Below are positions 10,714 to 19,340 of a stretch of DNA of 64,000 bases, one piece after another. Each line of letters opens with the position of its first letter. Positions within the stretch are counted from its first letter, which is position 1. The notes under the pieces were generated by a model. That model was not told the DNA's origin. It searched no databases and saw only the letters and a program-made list of their open reading frames with translations. The translations under genes were made by a program, and so were the position numbers. Source of the DNA: Planctomycetota bacterium (GTDB lineage Bacteria; Planctomycetota; UBA1135; UBA2386); NCBI GenBank assembly GCA_016713175.1, contig JADJPQ010000002.1:558001-622000 (forward strand), in the 5' to 3' direction.

Positions 10714-11567
10714 GACATGCCCTCCGCGACCTGCTGGGCCTTCTCGCCCTTGTTGGCCAGTTCCTGCAATTGATCCGGGTAGATGTTCAGCGCCGCCAGC
10801 ACCGGGTGCTGCGCGATCGCGTCGGCGGTCATCGGCGCTTCGTTCGGATCAGGCGACACCATGTGCGACAGCAGGTCCGCCAGACAGACCATCATCGCGG
10901 TGTCGGCGAACTTGGGCGCCTGGTCGAAGTCGTGGTGGTAGACCATCGCCTCGCCGATCTGCTCGGGCAGCTTCCACAGCGTCGCCAGCAGCGCGCCGGC
11001 GGCGGTGTGCTGTTCGTGCAGCGCCGCGGTCAGATCGTCCATCGGCAGTTCGACGGCGGTCTTGCCGATCGCGCGATCGACGTTGTTCAGCAGCACCGCC
11101 TTGCCGATGTCGTGCAACAGCCCGCACAGGAACGCGATCTCGACATTGCGCCGGCGCAGCCGCGCGATCTCCTTGGTGTAGAAGCCGGTGATCACCGAGT
11201 GCTTCCACAGCTGCTTCAGCAGGTCGGCGCAGGCGGCGTTGCCGAACACGCGACCGCGCACCGACACCGCCATCGCGATCTCGGCGATCAGTTGCAGACC
11301 CAGCCGGCTGACCGCTTGTTGCAGCGATGCGCATGGCATCTGGCCGACGTAGGCCGCCGAGTTGGCGACGCGCAGCACGTTGGACGCAATGGTCTGGTCG
11401 CGATGGATCACCCCCGACAACTTCTGCGCATCGGTGCTGTCCTGCTGGCAGAGCGACATCACCTCGGTGGCGACCGTCGGCAGGATCGGCAGTTCGATCT
11501 TCTTCTCCGTGATCTGGCGCGCGAACAGTCGGGACAGATCGGACGCGGGTGTCGTGGTCGTGGTCAT
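10710..11567 (-). CDS. HDOD domain protein
   Basis: A protein of 285 residues from ATG 11567, almost entirely an HDOD domain: LPILPTVATEVMSL, SNVLRVANSAAY, QQAVSRLGLQLI, then FLCGLLHDIGKAVLLN with HD-like residues and a late YHHDFDQ. HDOD proteins usually act as non-enzymatic regulators linked to signalling, motility or stress. No output or receiver domain is attached. AGGA lies 9 nt upstream of the start. It is coupled to sthA by a 4-nt overlap, an unusual pairing whose meaning is unclear. Confidence 0.85.
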   Translation of the reverse strand: MTTTTTPASDLSRLFARQITEKKIELPILPTVATEVMSLCQQDSTDAQKLSGVIHRDQTIASNVLRVANSAAYVGQMPCASLQQAVSRLGLQLIAEIAMAVSVRGRVFGNAACADLLKQLWKHSVITGFYTKEIARLRRRNVEIAFLCGLLHDIGKAVLLNNVDRAIGKTAVELPMDDLTAALHEQHTAAGALLATLWKLPEQIGEAMVYHHDFDQAPKFADTAMMVCLADLLSHMVSPDPNEAPMTADAIAQHPVLAALNIYPDQLQELANKGEKAQQVAEGMS

Positions 11568-11652
11568 CGGCTCGCGTCCTGGATCGACCCGGGACACCGC
11601 CGGTGATGAGGACGCCGGCAACCGCCGGTGCCATCGGCCCCGCGACCGCCGG

Positions 11653-12090
11653 TCAGTCGCCGGCGTCGCCCCCCTGGCGGCCGCGCTTGATGTCGCCGCG
11701 ATGCCGCTTCTCACCGAGCCGCCGTTGCTTGCTGCCGAACGTCGGCCGGGTGGCGCGGCGCTTCTTGCGCCGGACCAACGCTGCCGTCAGCAGGTGGGCC
11801 ATCCGTTCCATCGCGGCCTGCAGGTTCTGGAACTGACTGCGGTGTTCGCCGCACACGACCATCAGGCGACCGTCGGCATCCAGGCGTGCGGCGAGCACCT
11901 GCCGGATCTGCGCGACGTCGTCCGGACCGAGCACGGCAACCGCGCCATCGAGATCCAGCCGCAGATCGACCTTGGTCTCGGTCTTGTTGACGTGCTGGCC
12001 ACCGGGGCCGCCGCCGCGCGAGAAGCTCAGATGGAACAGGTCCTTCGGCAGCATCCGGCCATCGCGCAGCCACAGATCAGATCGCGACAT
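11653..12090 (-). CDS. arfB: ArfB-like peptidyl-tRNA hydrolase (GGQ domain)
   Basis: A protein of 145 residues with the class I release-factor catalytic motif GGGPGGQHVNKTETKV near residue 27 and a basic C-terminal tail (RRKKRRATRP...KQRRLGEKRHRG), as in ArfB/YaeJ, which releases peptides on stalled ribosomes through the GGQ loop while the tail sits in the empty mRNA channel. There is no codon-recognition domain. The ATG at 12090 overlaps the end of the upstream kinase-like gene by 14 nt, which supports this start. Confidence 0.85.
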   Translation of the reverse strand: MSRSDLWLRDGRMLPKDLFHLSFSRGGGPGGQHVNKTETKVDLRLDLDGAVAVLGPDDVAQIRQVLAARLDADGRLMVVCGEHRSQFQNLQAAMERMAHLLTAALVRRKKRRATRPTFGSKQRRLGEKRHRGDIKRGRQGGDAGD

Positions 12091-13006
12091 GGTCCACCCA
12101 TTGGCACAGCGGTCGTTCGCGGCGATGCCAGGCCATCGCCAGCCGGGCGGCGCCCCGCGCCGCCGCCCGATCGTCGGCGAGTTGCGGCGACGCCGACGTG
12201 AACAGGCGCAGCTTGTCGACCACTGGTTCCCGCAGCGCAGCGTTGCCCACCAGCACACCGCCGCCGAGCGTGACCGGCAACGCGGGATCGCCGAGGCCGG
12301 CCTGGCGCACCGCCGCCAGCAGCAGCAGCACCAGGGCCTGCATGCCCTCCTCGAGCACCGCCTGCGCCACCGCATCGCCACGGGCCGCCACTTCGAGCAC
12401 GACCCCCAGCCGCTGCGCCACTGCGCCGGTGTCGAGCCGCTGCAGCACCGCGCCCAGCCGGGCCACCGAAGGCGCCCCGAACGCGGCGACCAGCGCCTGC
12501 CCCAGTGCGGTTTCCGGGCCTAGACCATCGAGCGCGAGCAACGCCGCAGCCGCTGCCCGGCGCACCAGGTCGTAGCCGCTGCCCTGATCGCCGAGCAGGA
12601 AGCCACGGCCACCGACCCGGACCAGACGGCCATCAGCGCCGCGCGCCATCGCGAACGAGCCGGTGCCGGCCCACAACAACACACCGGGACCGTCGCCGAG
12701 CGCTCCGGCCGCGGCCGCCAGCACGTCGCCGACCACCGCCACCGGGAACGCGATGCCTGAAGCCTGCAGGCCGGCGGTCAACCGGTCCGCAGTCGCGCGT
12801 TCACCGACGCCGGCCAGCGCACAGACCGCAGCCTCGGGAGTGCGCTCGCGCGTCGCGCCCATCAGGCGCGCCGCCAGCGCCGCAATCGTCGCCTCGTCGC
12901 CAACCACGGCCGGCTGCACTCCGGCAGCATCCGCGGGCGGCGGAATCGCCGGCAGCCATTCGAAACGGCAGCGGCTGCCACCGACATCGAGCCCGAGGTA
13001 GCCCAT
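12077..13006 (-). CDS. BadF/BadG/BcrA-type ATPase, N-acetylglucosamine kinase-like
   Basis: A protein of 309 residues of the ASKHA fold. Phosphate-1 loop: GYLGLDVGGSRCRFEW; adenosine-site motif: PGVLLWAGTGSFAMA with GGRGFLLGDQGSGYDL; a late LGGGVLVGN. This layout is that of GlcNAc kinase-like BadF/BadG proteins, which phosphorylate amino sugars in cell-wall recycling. It lies 9 nt after the GT9 gene in the same direction, so it may belong to the envelope-sugar operon. Exact substrate unknown. Confidence 0.8.
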   Translation of the reverse strand: MGYLGLDVGGSRCRFEWLPAIPPPADAAGVQPAVVGDEATIAALAARLMGATRERTPEAAVCALAGVGERATADRLTAGLQASGIAFPVAVVGDVLAAAAGALGDGPGVLLWAGTGSFAMARGADGRLVRVGGRGFLLGDQGSGYDLVRRAAAAALLALDGLGPETALGQALVAAFGAPSVARLGAVLQRLDTGAVAQRLGVVLEVAARGDAVAQAVLEEGMQALVLLLLAAVRQAGLGDPALPVTLGGGVLVGNAALREPVVDKLRLFTSASPQLADDRAAARGAARLAMAWHRRERPLCQWVDHVAI

Positions 13007-13015
13007 CGGCCGCGA

Positions 13016-14158
13016 TCATCGCGCCGGTTCGCCGGCGCGCAACCACGTCTGCACGGCATCCAGCACGGTCTGTGGTTCGATCCTGGCCTGACAGTGCGGC
13101 TTGACGTCGCAGATCGGCAGGTAGCAACCGAGACAATCGAGGTCCGGCGGCACGATCTTGGTGCCGCGGCCGTAGAGTTCGATCTCCGCCGCCGAGGTCG
13201 GGCCGAACAGCACGACCGCCGGCACCTTGCGCGCCGCCGCGACGTGCACGGCCAGCGAGTCGCTGGTCACGACGACCTGCGCGAGTTCGAGCAGAGCGGC
13301 GAACCGGCCGTAGGCATTCCGGTTGCCGGCATCGAACACCGGACGCCCGACGGCGTCGGCCAGCAGCACCCGGTGGCGTTCTTGCTCTTCCGGCCCGCCG
13401 AGCAGGAGCACGCCGCAGCCGGCATCGGTCAGCAGCCGCACGAACGTCTGCTGGTGCGCCAGCGTCCACTGTTTGTATGCCCAACGGCCGCCGGCGCCGG
13501 TGTTCAGCCCGATCAGCGGCCCTGGGAACGGCAGACCGGCGCGAAACCGACGCGCGAACGCGACATCGTCCGCCGACGGCTCCAGGATCGGCTCCCGGAC
13601 CGCCGCCGGATCGAGTCCGAGCACTTCCGCCACCAGCGCCTGGTAGGTGCGGGTGTTGGCCTTCTTGCGGGCATCGGACAACCCCATCCACAGCCAATGC
13701 TCGGCGCCGGGCCCGAGCGGCACGACGCGCCCCTGGCCATCGCGGACGTAGCCGCGCCGTTCGAGCGACTGCGCCATCGCCGCCAGCGCTGCGGCATCGG
13801 GATCGGCATCGGGACACAGCACGACGTCCCAGGTCTCGGTCGCAAGCCGCGCCGCGGTCACCGCATCGTCGGTGGTGAGCACCTCGTCGACCAGCCTGTT
13901 GCCGGCGAACAACCCGGCGGCGGCGGGACGCGTCAGCCAGGTGACGCGCGCGCCGGGCCAGGTGACATGGATCGCCGGCAGGAACGCGGTGGTCCGCAGC
14001 ACATCGCCCGTCGCCGCCAGCTTGACGATCAGCACCCGATGCCGGATCGGTTCATACTCGTCACACGAACCGCAGACCTTGCCTCGGCGCTTGTGCGGAG
14101 CGCACGGCCGATCCCAACGAACGTGCCGGCAGTCGCGATGGAGGTGGAAGTCGGTCAC
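13016..14158 (-). CDS. GT9 heptosyltransferase-like protein with N-terminal Cys cluster
   Basis: A protein of 380 residues from GTG 14158. The core is GT9 (ADP-heptose:LPS heptosyltransferase family): VLIVKLAATGDVLRTTAFLPAI at residues 41-62, IGLNTGAGGRWAYKQW in the second lobe, and VVTSDSLAVHVAAARKVPAVVLFGP near the C-terminus. Unusually, a 35-residue N-terminal extension carries C10, C19, C29 and C32 plus several histidines, and the C-terminal part has a second cysteine cluster (CLGCYLPIC). These could bind zinc. It is part of a block of envelope-sugar genes and probably adds a sugar to lipid A core or a similar glycan in the cytosol. Confidence 0.85.
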   Translation of the reverse strand: MTDFHLHRDCRHVRWDRPCAPHKRRGKVCGSCDEYEPIRHRVLIVKLAATGDVLRTTAFLPAIHVTWPGARVTWLTRPAAAGLFAGNRLVDEVLTTDDAVTAARLATETWDVVLCPDADPDAAALAAMAQSLERRGYVRDGQGRVVPLGPGAEHWLWMGLSDARKKANTRTYQALVAEVLGLDPAAVREPILEPSADDVAFARRFRAGLPFPGPLIGLNTGAGGRWAYKQWTLAHQQTFVRLLTDAGCGVLLLGGPEEQERHRVLLADAVGRPVFDAGNRNAYGRFAALLELAQVVVTSDSLAVHVAAARKVPAVVLFGPTSAAEIELYGRGTKIVPPDLDCLGCYLPICDVKPHCQARIEPQTVLDAVQTWLRAGEPAR

Positions 14159-14182
14159 AACTCTGCTTGCGGGACGGCGACG

Positions 14183-15265
14183 CTAGTCCACGCTCTCGAT
14201 CGGCGCCAGCGCCGCGCTCGCCGCCGGCGGCGGAATCACGACCAACCGTTCGTCGGCTGGCGGCAGCCCCTCACGCAGGTACTGCAAGACCCGGGCAATG
14301 CGATGGAAGTAGCGGTGGTGATCCATCACCAGCGCGTGTCCACCAGCCGCCACCCGCGCCCGATCGGCGTCGCGTTGCAGCCAGTCGCGGATCTGTTCGA
14401 TCGCCTGCGCTTCGGTGTGGAACCACGCCAGGTGTTCGCCTTGGGCAAACACGTTCTCGAGCCGCGGCACGTAGTGCGTCAGGTGGAATCCGCCGCAGGC
14501 CAGCGTCAAGAACGTCCGGTTGCTGAAGTAGTAGGTATCGTCGTTGACCTCGTTGAGCCCCAGGACGATCTTCGAGGTCGCGCAGATCTGCGCGTAGCCC
14601 TTGTTGTCGACGGTCCCGCGCACGCGCAATTCGGGGTGCAGATGCGTCCACCGATCCCAGTGCAGGCCGAAGATCTCGGTCTTGAACTCGCGGCTGATTG
14701 CGGCCAGGAACTCGGCACGCTGCCCGCGCCGACCGGGGCCGCCGATGAACGCGACGTCGCGCCGCAGCCGCTGCCGAGGCGCTGGCCGATGGAAGCGGGG
14801 CGAGAACCCGCTCATCAGGAACACCATGTTGTCGAGCCCGCGCTCGCGCAACCAGCCAAAGCGCGCGGGGTTGCTCATGCACACCAGGTCCGCCTGCGCG
14901 AAGTAGTCGACGACCGAGCCATCGAGATCCTCGAGCGCTTCCTCGCACCACAGCACGACGCGCGCGTGCTTCCGGAACTCGGCCAGCAGCGCCGCCGGCA
15001 GGTCGCGGAAGAACACGAACACCACGTCGGGCTTGAAGCGCGCAAACTCGGCCCGCACCCAGCGGTTCGCCAGATCGCGCCCGAGCCAGCGCCGCAGCGT
15101 CGCCATGTTGCGCCAGCGGACCTCGAGTCCGTGTTCTTCCAGTGCATCCACCAGACCGCCGGTGCACCGGGTCCTGGACATGCTCTTGCCGAAGAACAAG
15201 ACCCGCCGCACGTCAGTCGGGACCGCCGGGTCCTCCGGACGCGTGTTCGTCACGGTTTGCCGCAT
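14183..15265 (-). CDS. CgeB-like glycosyltransferase
   Basis: A protein of 360 residues. It resembles the CgeB/DUF3880-type glycosyltransferases: RRVLFFGKSMSRTRCTGGLV at the start, an extended FKPDVVFVFFRDLP strand, VLWCEEALEDLD, a central DVAFIGGPGRRGQRAEFL, and the acceptor-lobe SKIVLGLNEVNDDTYYFSNRTFLTLACGGF. The last motif (surface-bound fragment that becomes invisible when the gene is not matured) is the typical CgeB C-lobe. The start at 15265 lies 16 nt after the WaaP-like gene. Role inferred: envelope glycan synthesis. Confidence 0.7.
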   Translation of the reverse strand: MRQTVTNTRPEDPAVPTDVRRVLFFGKSMSRTRCTGGLVDALEEHGLEVRWRNMATLRRWLGRDLANRWVRAEFARFKPDVVFVFFRDLPAALLAEFRKHARVVLWCEEALEDLDGSVVDYFAQADLVCMSNPARFGWLRERGLDNMVFLMSGFSPRFHRPAPRQRLRRDVAFIGGPGRRGQRAEFLAAISREFKTEIFGLHWDRWTHLHPELRVRGTVDNKGYAQICATSKIVLGLNEVNDDTYYFSNRTFLTLACGGFHLTHYVPRLENVFAQGEHLAWFHTEAQAIEQIRDWLQRDADRARVAAGGHALVMDHHRYFHRIARVLQYLREGLPPADERLVVIPPPAASAALAPIESVD

Positions 15266-15281
15266 CAGGTACCGCCCATCG

Positions 15282-16343
15282 TCATTTCCGCCCCGCGGTC
15301 TGGAGCGGCAAGGTGCCGTGCCATCGCCGATCCAGCCACTGCCGGTGCCGTTCGAACCCCTCCGAGAGCACCTGCAGTTCGGCCTGGACAGGAACGCCGC
15401 GAAGCGAGTCCGGAACATACACGGCCGAGCGCGATGGAAGCCATGGCCATCCGCAGAAGATCGCCGGCAGCCGAGGGCTGCGTCCCTCGAGCACCTGCAG
15501 GGCCCGCTGGCCGAGCCAGGCGCGCCGCAAGAAAGCGCGAGGACCGCAGTGCCACTGCCCGGCCGGCAACGGCCCGCGCTGTCTGTGTTCGACACCGTTC
15601 CATCGGATCGCACGCGAATACTCCGTGCTCTGCTGCAGGCAACGGCGAATCCGGCCGCGCAACCAGAGGCGGTGGCGCAAAGCCGCCAATTCGAGGACCG
15701 CAGCGGCCTCGACGTCGCTGGTCAGCAACCCGACCGCGCGCAGCACCGGCACGCCGGCGGCGGCCGTCAGGTGGCCGGCGACCACATGTTCGCCGAGCAG
15801 CCGCGCGGCGATGTCCATCCGGGCGCGGCAGCCACCTCCGCCGCGCCGGGCAGACTGGAGATCGAGAACCGCGAGTTCGCCGCCGGGTAGAGTCACGAAG
15901 TTGCCGAGGTTCAGGTCGCCGTGCACGATGCCGGCAGCCAGCAACGCTACGCCTATCCGAGCCTCGGCGGCCAGTTGTTCGGTCCACGTTCGGGTCGTCG
16001 GCGCGACCGGCAGCGCCCGCAGCACCAGCATCGATCGATGCGGCAGCAGCCGTCGACGCAGGGTTTCGACCGCGACCACTCGAGGGCACGGAATGCCAGC
16101 GGCGGCCACCGCGGCGAGCATCGTGGCCTCGTGCGCTCCCGGCAACGCACGGAACAGGTAGCGCAGCCGATCCTTGGCGCGCGGGAACGCCATCACCTTG
16201 ACGAACACCGGCCCGGACGGGAGCTCGGCGCGCCCGACCGCACGCACCAGGCGTTGCTGGACGACCGTCGCCGCCGCCGGCAACCCGCCGGTCGACACGT
16301 GTTCGCGCCACCACGAAGCCAGGACCGCGCCGTCGTCGCTCAT
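15282..16343 (-). CDS. WaaP-like lipopolysaccharide sugar kinase
   Basis: A protein of 353 residues with a small-kinase fold: VFVKVMAFPRAKDRLRYLF (ATP-binding lysine), GIVHGDLNLGNFV (catalytic HGDLxxxN) and LAVLDLQSARR (metal-binding D in place of DFG). The family phosphorylates heptose or Kdo residues in the LPS core at the cytosolic face of the inner membrane. Its ATG overlaps the stop of the GT4 gene (ATGA at 16340-16343), showing coupling within the envelope-sugar operon. Confidence 0.78.
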   Translation of the reverse strand: MSDDGAVLASWWREHVSTGGLPAAATVVQQRLVRAVGRAELPSGPVFVKVMAFPRAKDRLRYLFRALPGAHEATMLAAVAAAGIPCPRVVAVETLRRRLLPHRSMLVLRALPVAPTTRTWTEQLAAEARIGVALLAAGIVHGDLNLGNFVTLPGGELAVLDLQSARRGGGGCRARMDIAARLLGEHVVAGHLTAAAGVPVLRAVGLLTSDVEAAAVLELAALRHRLWLRGRIRRCLQQSTEYSRAIRWNGVEHRQRGPLPAGQWHCGPRAFLRRAWLGQRALQVLEGRSPRLPAIFCGWPWLPSRSAVYVPDSLRGVPVQAELQVLSEGFERHRQWLDRRWHGTLPLQTAGRK

Positions 16344-17510
16344 GCCATCGGCTGCGGGCCTGCAGCCAGCAGCCGTTCATACAGCGCCAGGGTCTGGCGG
16401 GCAGCGCGCACCGGGTCCATGTCGAGCGCTGTCCGACGCAGCGCTGCGGCGCCACGGGCCGCGCGCACGTCGTCGTCCCGCAACATCGCCACCAGTTCGC
16501 GGCTCAACGCCAGCGGTTCCTCGTCGCAGACGACGCCGGGCACCTCACCGGGACGCCGCGCCGCCAACAGTTCGGGCAGGATCCCGCGCGCCGTCGCCAC
16601 CACCGGCGCGCCGAACGCCATCGCCTCGCGGACGGCGCGGCAGGTGCCGTCGCTGCCGGGCACCAGGAACAGGAAGACATCGAGGCTGCGCAGCGCCGCC
16701 GAATAATCCGGTTCGCGCAGGTAGCCGGGCAACACGACGTGTTGTTGCAGCCCGAGCCGCGCGATCGGCTCGGTCACCAGCCCCTGGGTGTCCGCGTCAT
16801 TGCCGCGGCCCAGCAGCACGAAGCGGGCGTCGGCCAGTTCGTTGACGACGTGGCGAGCCACGTCCCACAACAGCTCGAACCGGCGGTGCGGCTGGATCCG
16901 TGCGGTGATACCGACCAGGCGGTGCCTGGCCTCGAGCCCCCAGCGCGCGCGCAGGTCGTCGCCGGCCCGAGATCGCGGCTCGACGACCGGCTCGGAGTTC
17001 GAGCACGCATTCGGCCGGCATGCCAAAGCGCCGGCGCATTGCCTCGGCCGCCAGCCGCGTCGGCGCGATCACCGCCGCGGTGCGGGCGAACGCCAACCGC
17101 TCGCGCAGACCGCGCCGCGGCGCCTCCGGTTCGTACAGCGTGCGCACGATCGGCGGGCGCGGCGACAGCCGCCGGCAAGCGAGCGTCGCGATCAGGTGAT
17201 CTGCGGGTTGATGGCAATGCAGCAGGTCGTAGCGATCGCGTTCGATCAGTCCACGCAGCGCCGCGACATCGCGCAGCAGCGACGGCAGATGGAAGTGCTT
17301 GCGCAGCTCCAGTCCGGACACGACCGGCAACCGCCAATGCCACAGTTCCTCGCTGATCCGGTGGTCGCCGCCGCGGTGCACGAACGAGCCTTGCGCGAAC
17401 ACGACATCGAGGCCGAGCTGCCGCAGGCGCGCCGCCGCCCGGATCGCCGGGTCGGCCGGGCCGGTCCATTTGTAGTTGGCGAACAAGTGCAGGATCCGCG
17501 GCTGGCTCAT
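16340..17510 (-). pseudogene. GT4 glycosyltransferase broken by one-base frameshift
   Basis: Two overlapping frames together make a full GT-B (GT4) glycosyltransferase of about 389 residues. The first part, from ATG 17510 (MSQPRILHLFANYKWTGPAD), runs to AMRRRFGMPAECVLEL near 17000. The second continues as EPVVEPRSRAGDDLRARWGL, then LVGITARIQPHRRFE, FVLLGRGND and the C-terminal GTCRAVREAMAFGAPVVAT. The switch needs one base to be skipped around 16990-17010. The start overlaps the upstream GT2 stop as ATGA and the end overlaps the WaaP-like start, so the operon structure is otherwise intact. Either a recent inactivation or a sequence error; the latter seems likely because both halves are well preserved. 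Confidence 0.8.
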
Positions 17511-18283
17511 CGCCTGGTCTCCCGCGGCAGGCGCAGCAGCCGCCAGTACTTCAACCAATCGGTCCACGCCGCCATCGCCGCGATGACGACGCCGCGCCAG
17601 CCATCCAGGAATCCGCGCTTCAGCAGCAGGCTCTTGACGAACACCGCCGGCGGCCGCACCAGCAGATCGAACGGATTGGTGCGCCGGCCGTCGGCCGCCA
17701 GCGCCCGCGCCGCGATCGCCGTGAACGAATCGATCGTGCGCACATGGTGACGGAAATCGCGGTAGCTCAGATGTTCGATCGACTCCTCGAGCCGGGTCAC
17801 CAGCGCGCCGGCCGGGACCTCGACGCGGTCATGCGGGTTGGTCCCGCCCCACCGCGCCGTCCGGCGATCGAACAGGCGGATCTTGCGATCGGGCCAGAAC
17901 AGGCCGGCCCGGACGACCTTGCCGAGGTACCAGTTGCTCCGCGGCATCTCGTAACCGGCGCCAGCCAGGCCCGCCGCGGCCAGGTCCCGGACCCGTTGCT
18001 GCAGCGCCGGCGTCGCGCGTTCGTCGGCATCGAGACAGAACACCCAATCGTGCCGCGCCGCCTCGACCGCGAACTGCTTCTGCTGCCGGTGGCCCGGGAA
18101 CGGCGTGTTGGTGACCACGCGCGCACCGAGCCCTCTGGCGAGCTGCACGGTGCCGTCGGTGCTGCCGCTGTCGACGACGACCACCTCGTCGCAGAACGAC
18201 AGCGAACGGACGCAGTCGGCGATGCGGTCCTGCTCCTGGAAGCAGATCACGCAGCCGGAGATCGGCGTGGCCTCAGCCGTCAT
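17507..18283 (-). CDS. GT2 glycosyltransferase (WaaE-like)
   Basis: A protein of 258 residues with a GT-A fold: SGCVICFQEQDRIADCVRSL at the N-terminus, VVVDSGSTDGT, FPGHRQQKQFAVEAA, and the metal-binding FCLDADERATP. The C-terminal part has FWPDRKIRLFDRR and FVKSLLLKRGFLDGW, which match WaaE/KdtX-like beta-glycosyltransferases acting on the LPS inner core. The start ATG 18283 overlaps the end of the upstream gene by 11 nt, and its stop overlaps the GT4 start by 4 nt. Confidence 0.85.
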   Translation of the reverse strand: MTAEATPISGCVICFQEQDRIADCVRSLSFCDEVVVVDSGSTDGTVQLARGLGARVVTNTPFPGHRQQKQFAVEAARHDWVFCLDADERATPALQQRVRDLAAAGLAGAGYEMPRSNWYLGKVVRAGLFWPDRKIRLFDRRTARWGGTNPHDRVEVPAGALVTRLEESIEHLSYRDFRHHVRTIDSFTAIAARALAADGRRTNPFDLLVRPPAVFVKSLLLKRGFLDGWRGVVIAAMAAWTDWLKYWRLLRLPRETRR

Positions 18284-18635
18284 CGGCGGCCTCGCGACCG
18301 TCCTCGGGCAGGCCGTTGCGGCGCGACGTCGCCTCGCCACCCTGCATCCGCTCGTGCATCGCCCGCAGCGCCTGCTGGATGTCGAGCAACCGGCGCCCCC
18401 AGTCCTGCAGCCGGCCGTTCTGCTCGACCGCGGCCGCCGCCGCCCGCATCACGCGATTGCGCGTGTCCGGATCGACCTCGAGCCGTTCGTGCAGCAAGTA
18501 CTGGTTGCTGTAGCCGAGGATCTGGTTCCAGCGCAGCGCTTCGAGCACTTCGCCCAGCAGCTCGCACAGATCCAGTTCGGCCTCGGTCAGGCCATGCGCC
18601 TGGGCACTGCGCTTGCGCTTTCGACGCGACGTCAC
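18273..18635 (-). CDS. Small hypothetical protein, helical and charged
   Basis: A protein of 120 residues from GTG 18635. It begins with a basic stretch (SRRKRKRS) and continues as amphipathic helices (LDLCELLGEVLEALRWNQIL, LLDIQQALRAMHERMQ). No known domain is recognised and there is no signal peptide or membrane segment. It overlaps the GT2 gene by 11 nt and follows sodB by 25 nt, so it sits at the head of the envelope-sugar operon. It may be a coiled-coil accessory protein. Confidence 0.5.
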   Translation of the reverse strand: MTSRRKRKRSAQAHGLTEAELDLCELLGEVLEALRWNQILGYSNQYLLHERLEVDPDTRNRVMRAAAAAVEQNGRLQDWGRRLLDIQQALRAMHERMQGGEATSRRNGLPEDGREAADDG

Positions 18636-18660
18636 GACGAACGCTCGGCCGGCGCCCGGC

Positions 18661-19260
18661 TCAGGCCTTGGCCAGGTTGGCGTTGGCGAAGTCCCAGTTC
18701 ACCAGCTTGTCGAGGAACGTCTTGATGTAGTCGGGCCGGCGGTTCTGGAAGTCGAGGTAGTAGGCGTGCTCCCAGACGTCCATGGTCAACAGCGGCACGG
18801 CGCCGGTCGTCAACGGCGTCTCGGCGTTGGGGGTCTTGCCGATCTCGAGCTTGCCCGCCCGCAGCGACAACCAGGCCCAGCCGCTGCCGAACTGCGTCGC
18901 GCCGGCCTGGCTGAACAGTTCGACGAACTTCTCGTAGCTGCCGAAATCGGCGGCGATCTTGTCGGCGATCGCGCCGCCAGGCTTGCCGCCGCCGGCCGGT
19001 TTCATCGAGTGCCAGTAGAACGTGTGGTTCCAGACCTGCGCGGCGTTGTTGAAGATGCCGGCCTTGTCGGCCTTGCCGGCGGTCGCCTTGACGATGGCTT
19101 CGAGCGCCATGGTGGCGAACTCGGTGCCATCGATCAGTTTGTTGCCGTTGGTGACGTAGGCCTGATGGTGCTTGCCGTGGTGGATGGACAGCGTCTGCGC
19201 CGAGATGTGCGGCGCCAGCGCATCCAGGGCGTAGGGAAGCGACGGGAGTTCGATGGGCAT
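18661..19260 (-). CDS. sodB: Iron superoxide dismutase
   Basis: A protein of 199 residues of the Fe/Mn SOD family. Metal ligands are visible in SIHHGKHHQAY (first His), FNNAAQVWNHTFYW (second His) and MDVWEHAYYLDF (Asp and His). The glutamine in NAAQVWNH is the Fe-type position. It detoxifies superoxide in the cytosol. A -10 TAATCT 6 nt before ATG predicts a leaderless transcript. It is divergent from mazG across 80 bp. Confidence 0.95.
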   Translation of the reverse strand: MPIELPSLPYALDALAPHISAQTLSIHHGKHHQAYVTNGNKLIDGTEFATMALEAIVKATAGKADKAGIFNNAAQVWNHTFYWHSMKPAGGGKPGGAIADKIAADFGSYEKFVELFSQAGATQFGSGWAWLSLRAGKLEIGKTPNAETPLTTGAVPLLTMDVWEHAYYLDFQNRRPDYIKTFLDKLVNWDFANANLAKA

Positions 19261-19266
19261 CCCGCC

Positions 19267-19272
19267 AGATTA
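19267..19272 (-). promoter_or_regulatory. -10 box TAATCT for sodB, 6 nt before start codon
   Basis: On the minus strand TAATCT ends 6 nt before the sodB ATG (19260). The intervening GGCGGG leaves room for +1 at the start codon. It pairs with the divergent mazG promoter 57 bp away. Confidence 0.6.
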
Positions 19273-19328
19273 GGTGGCATCGCGCGCCGTGCCAAGGAAT
19301 CCCGCGTTCGCGCGCGCCGCGCACGGGG

Positions 19329-19334
19329 TAGCCT
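19329..19334 (+). promoter_or_regulatory. -10 box TAGCCT for mazG, 6 nt before start codon
   Basis: TAGCCT ends exactly 6 nt before ATG 19341, predicting a leaderless mazG mRNA. The same hexamer and spacing occur before the GT87 gene at 22383-22388. Confidence 0.6.
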
Positions 19335-19340
19335 CGCGGC

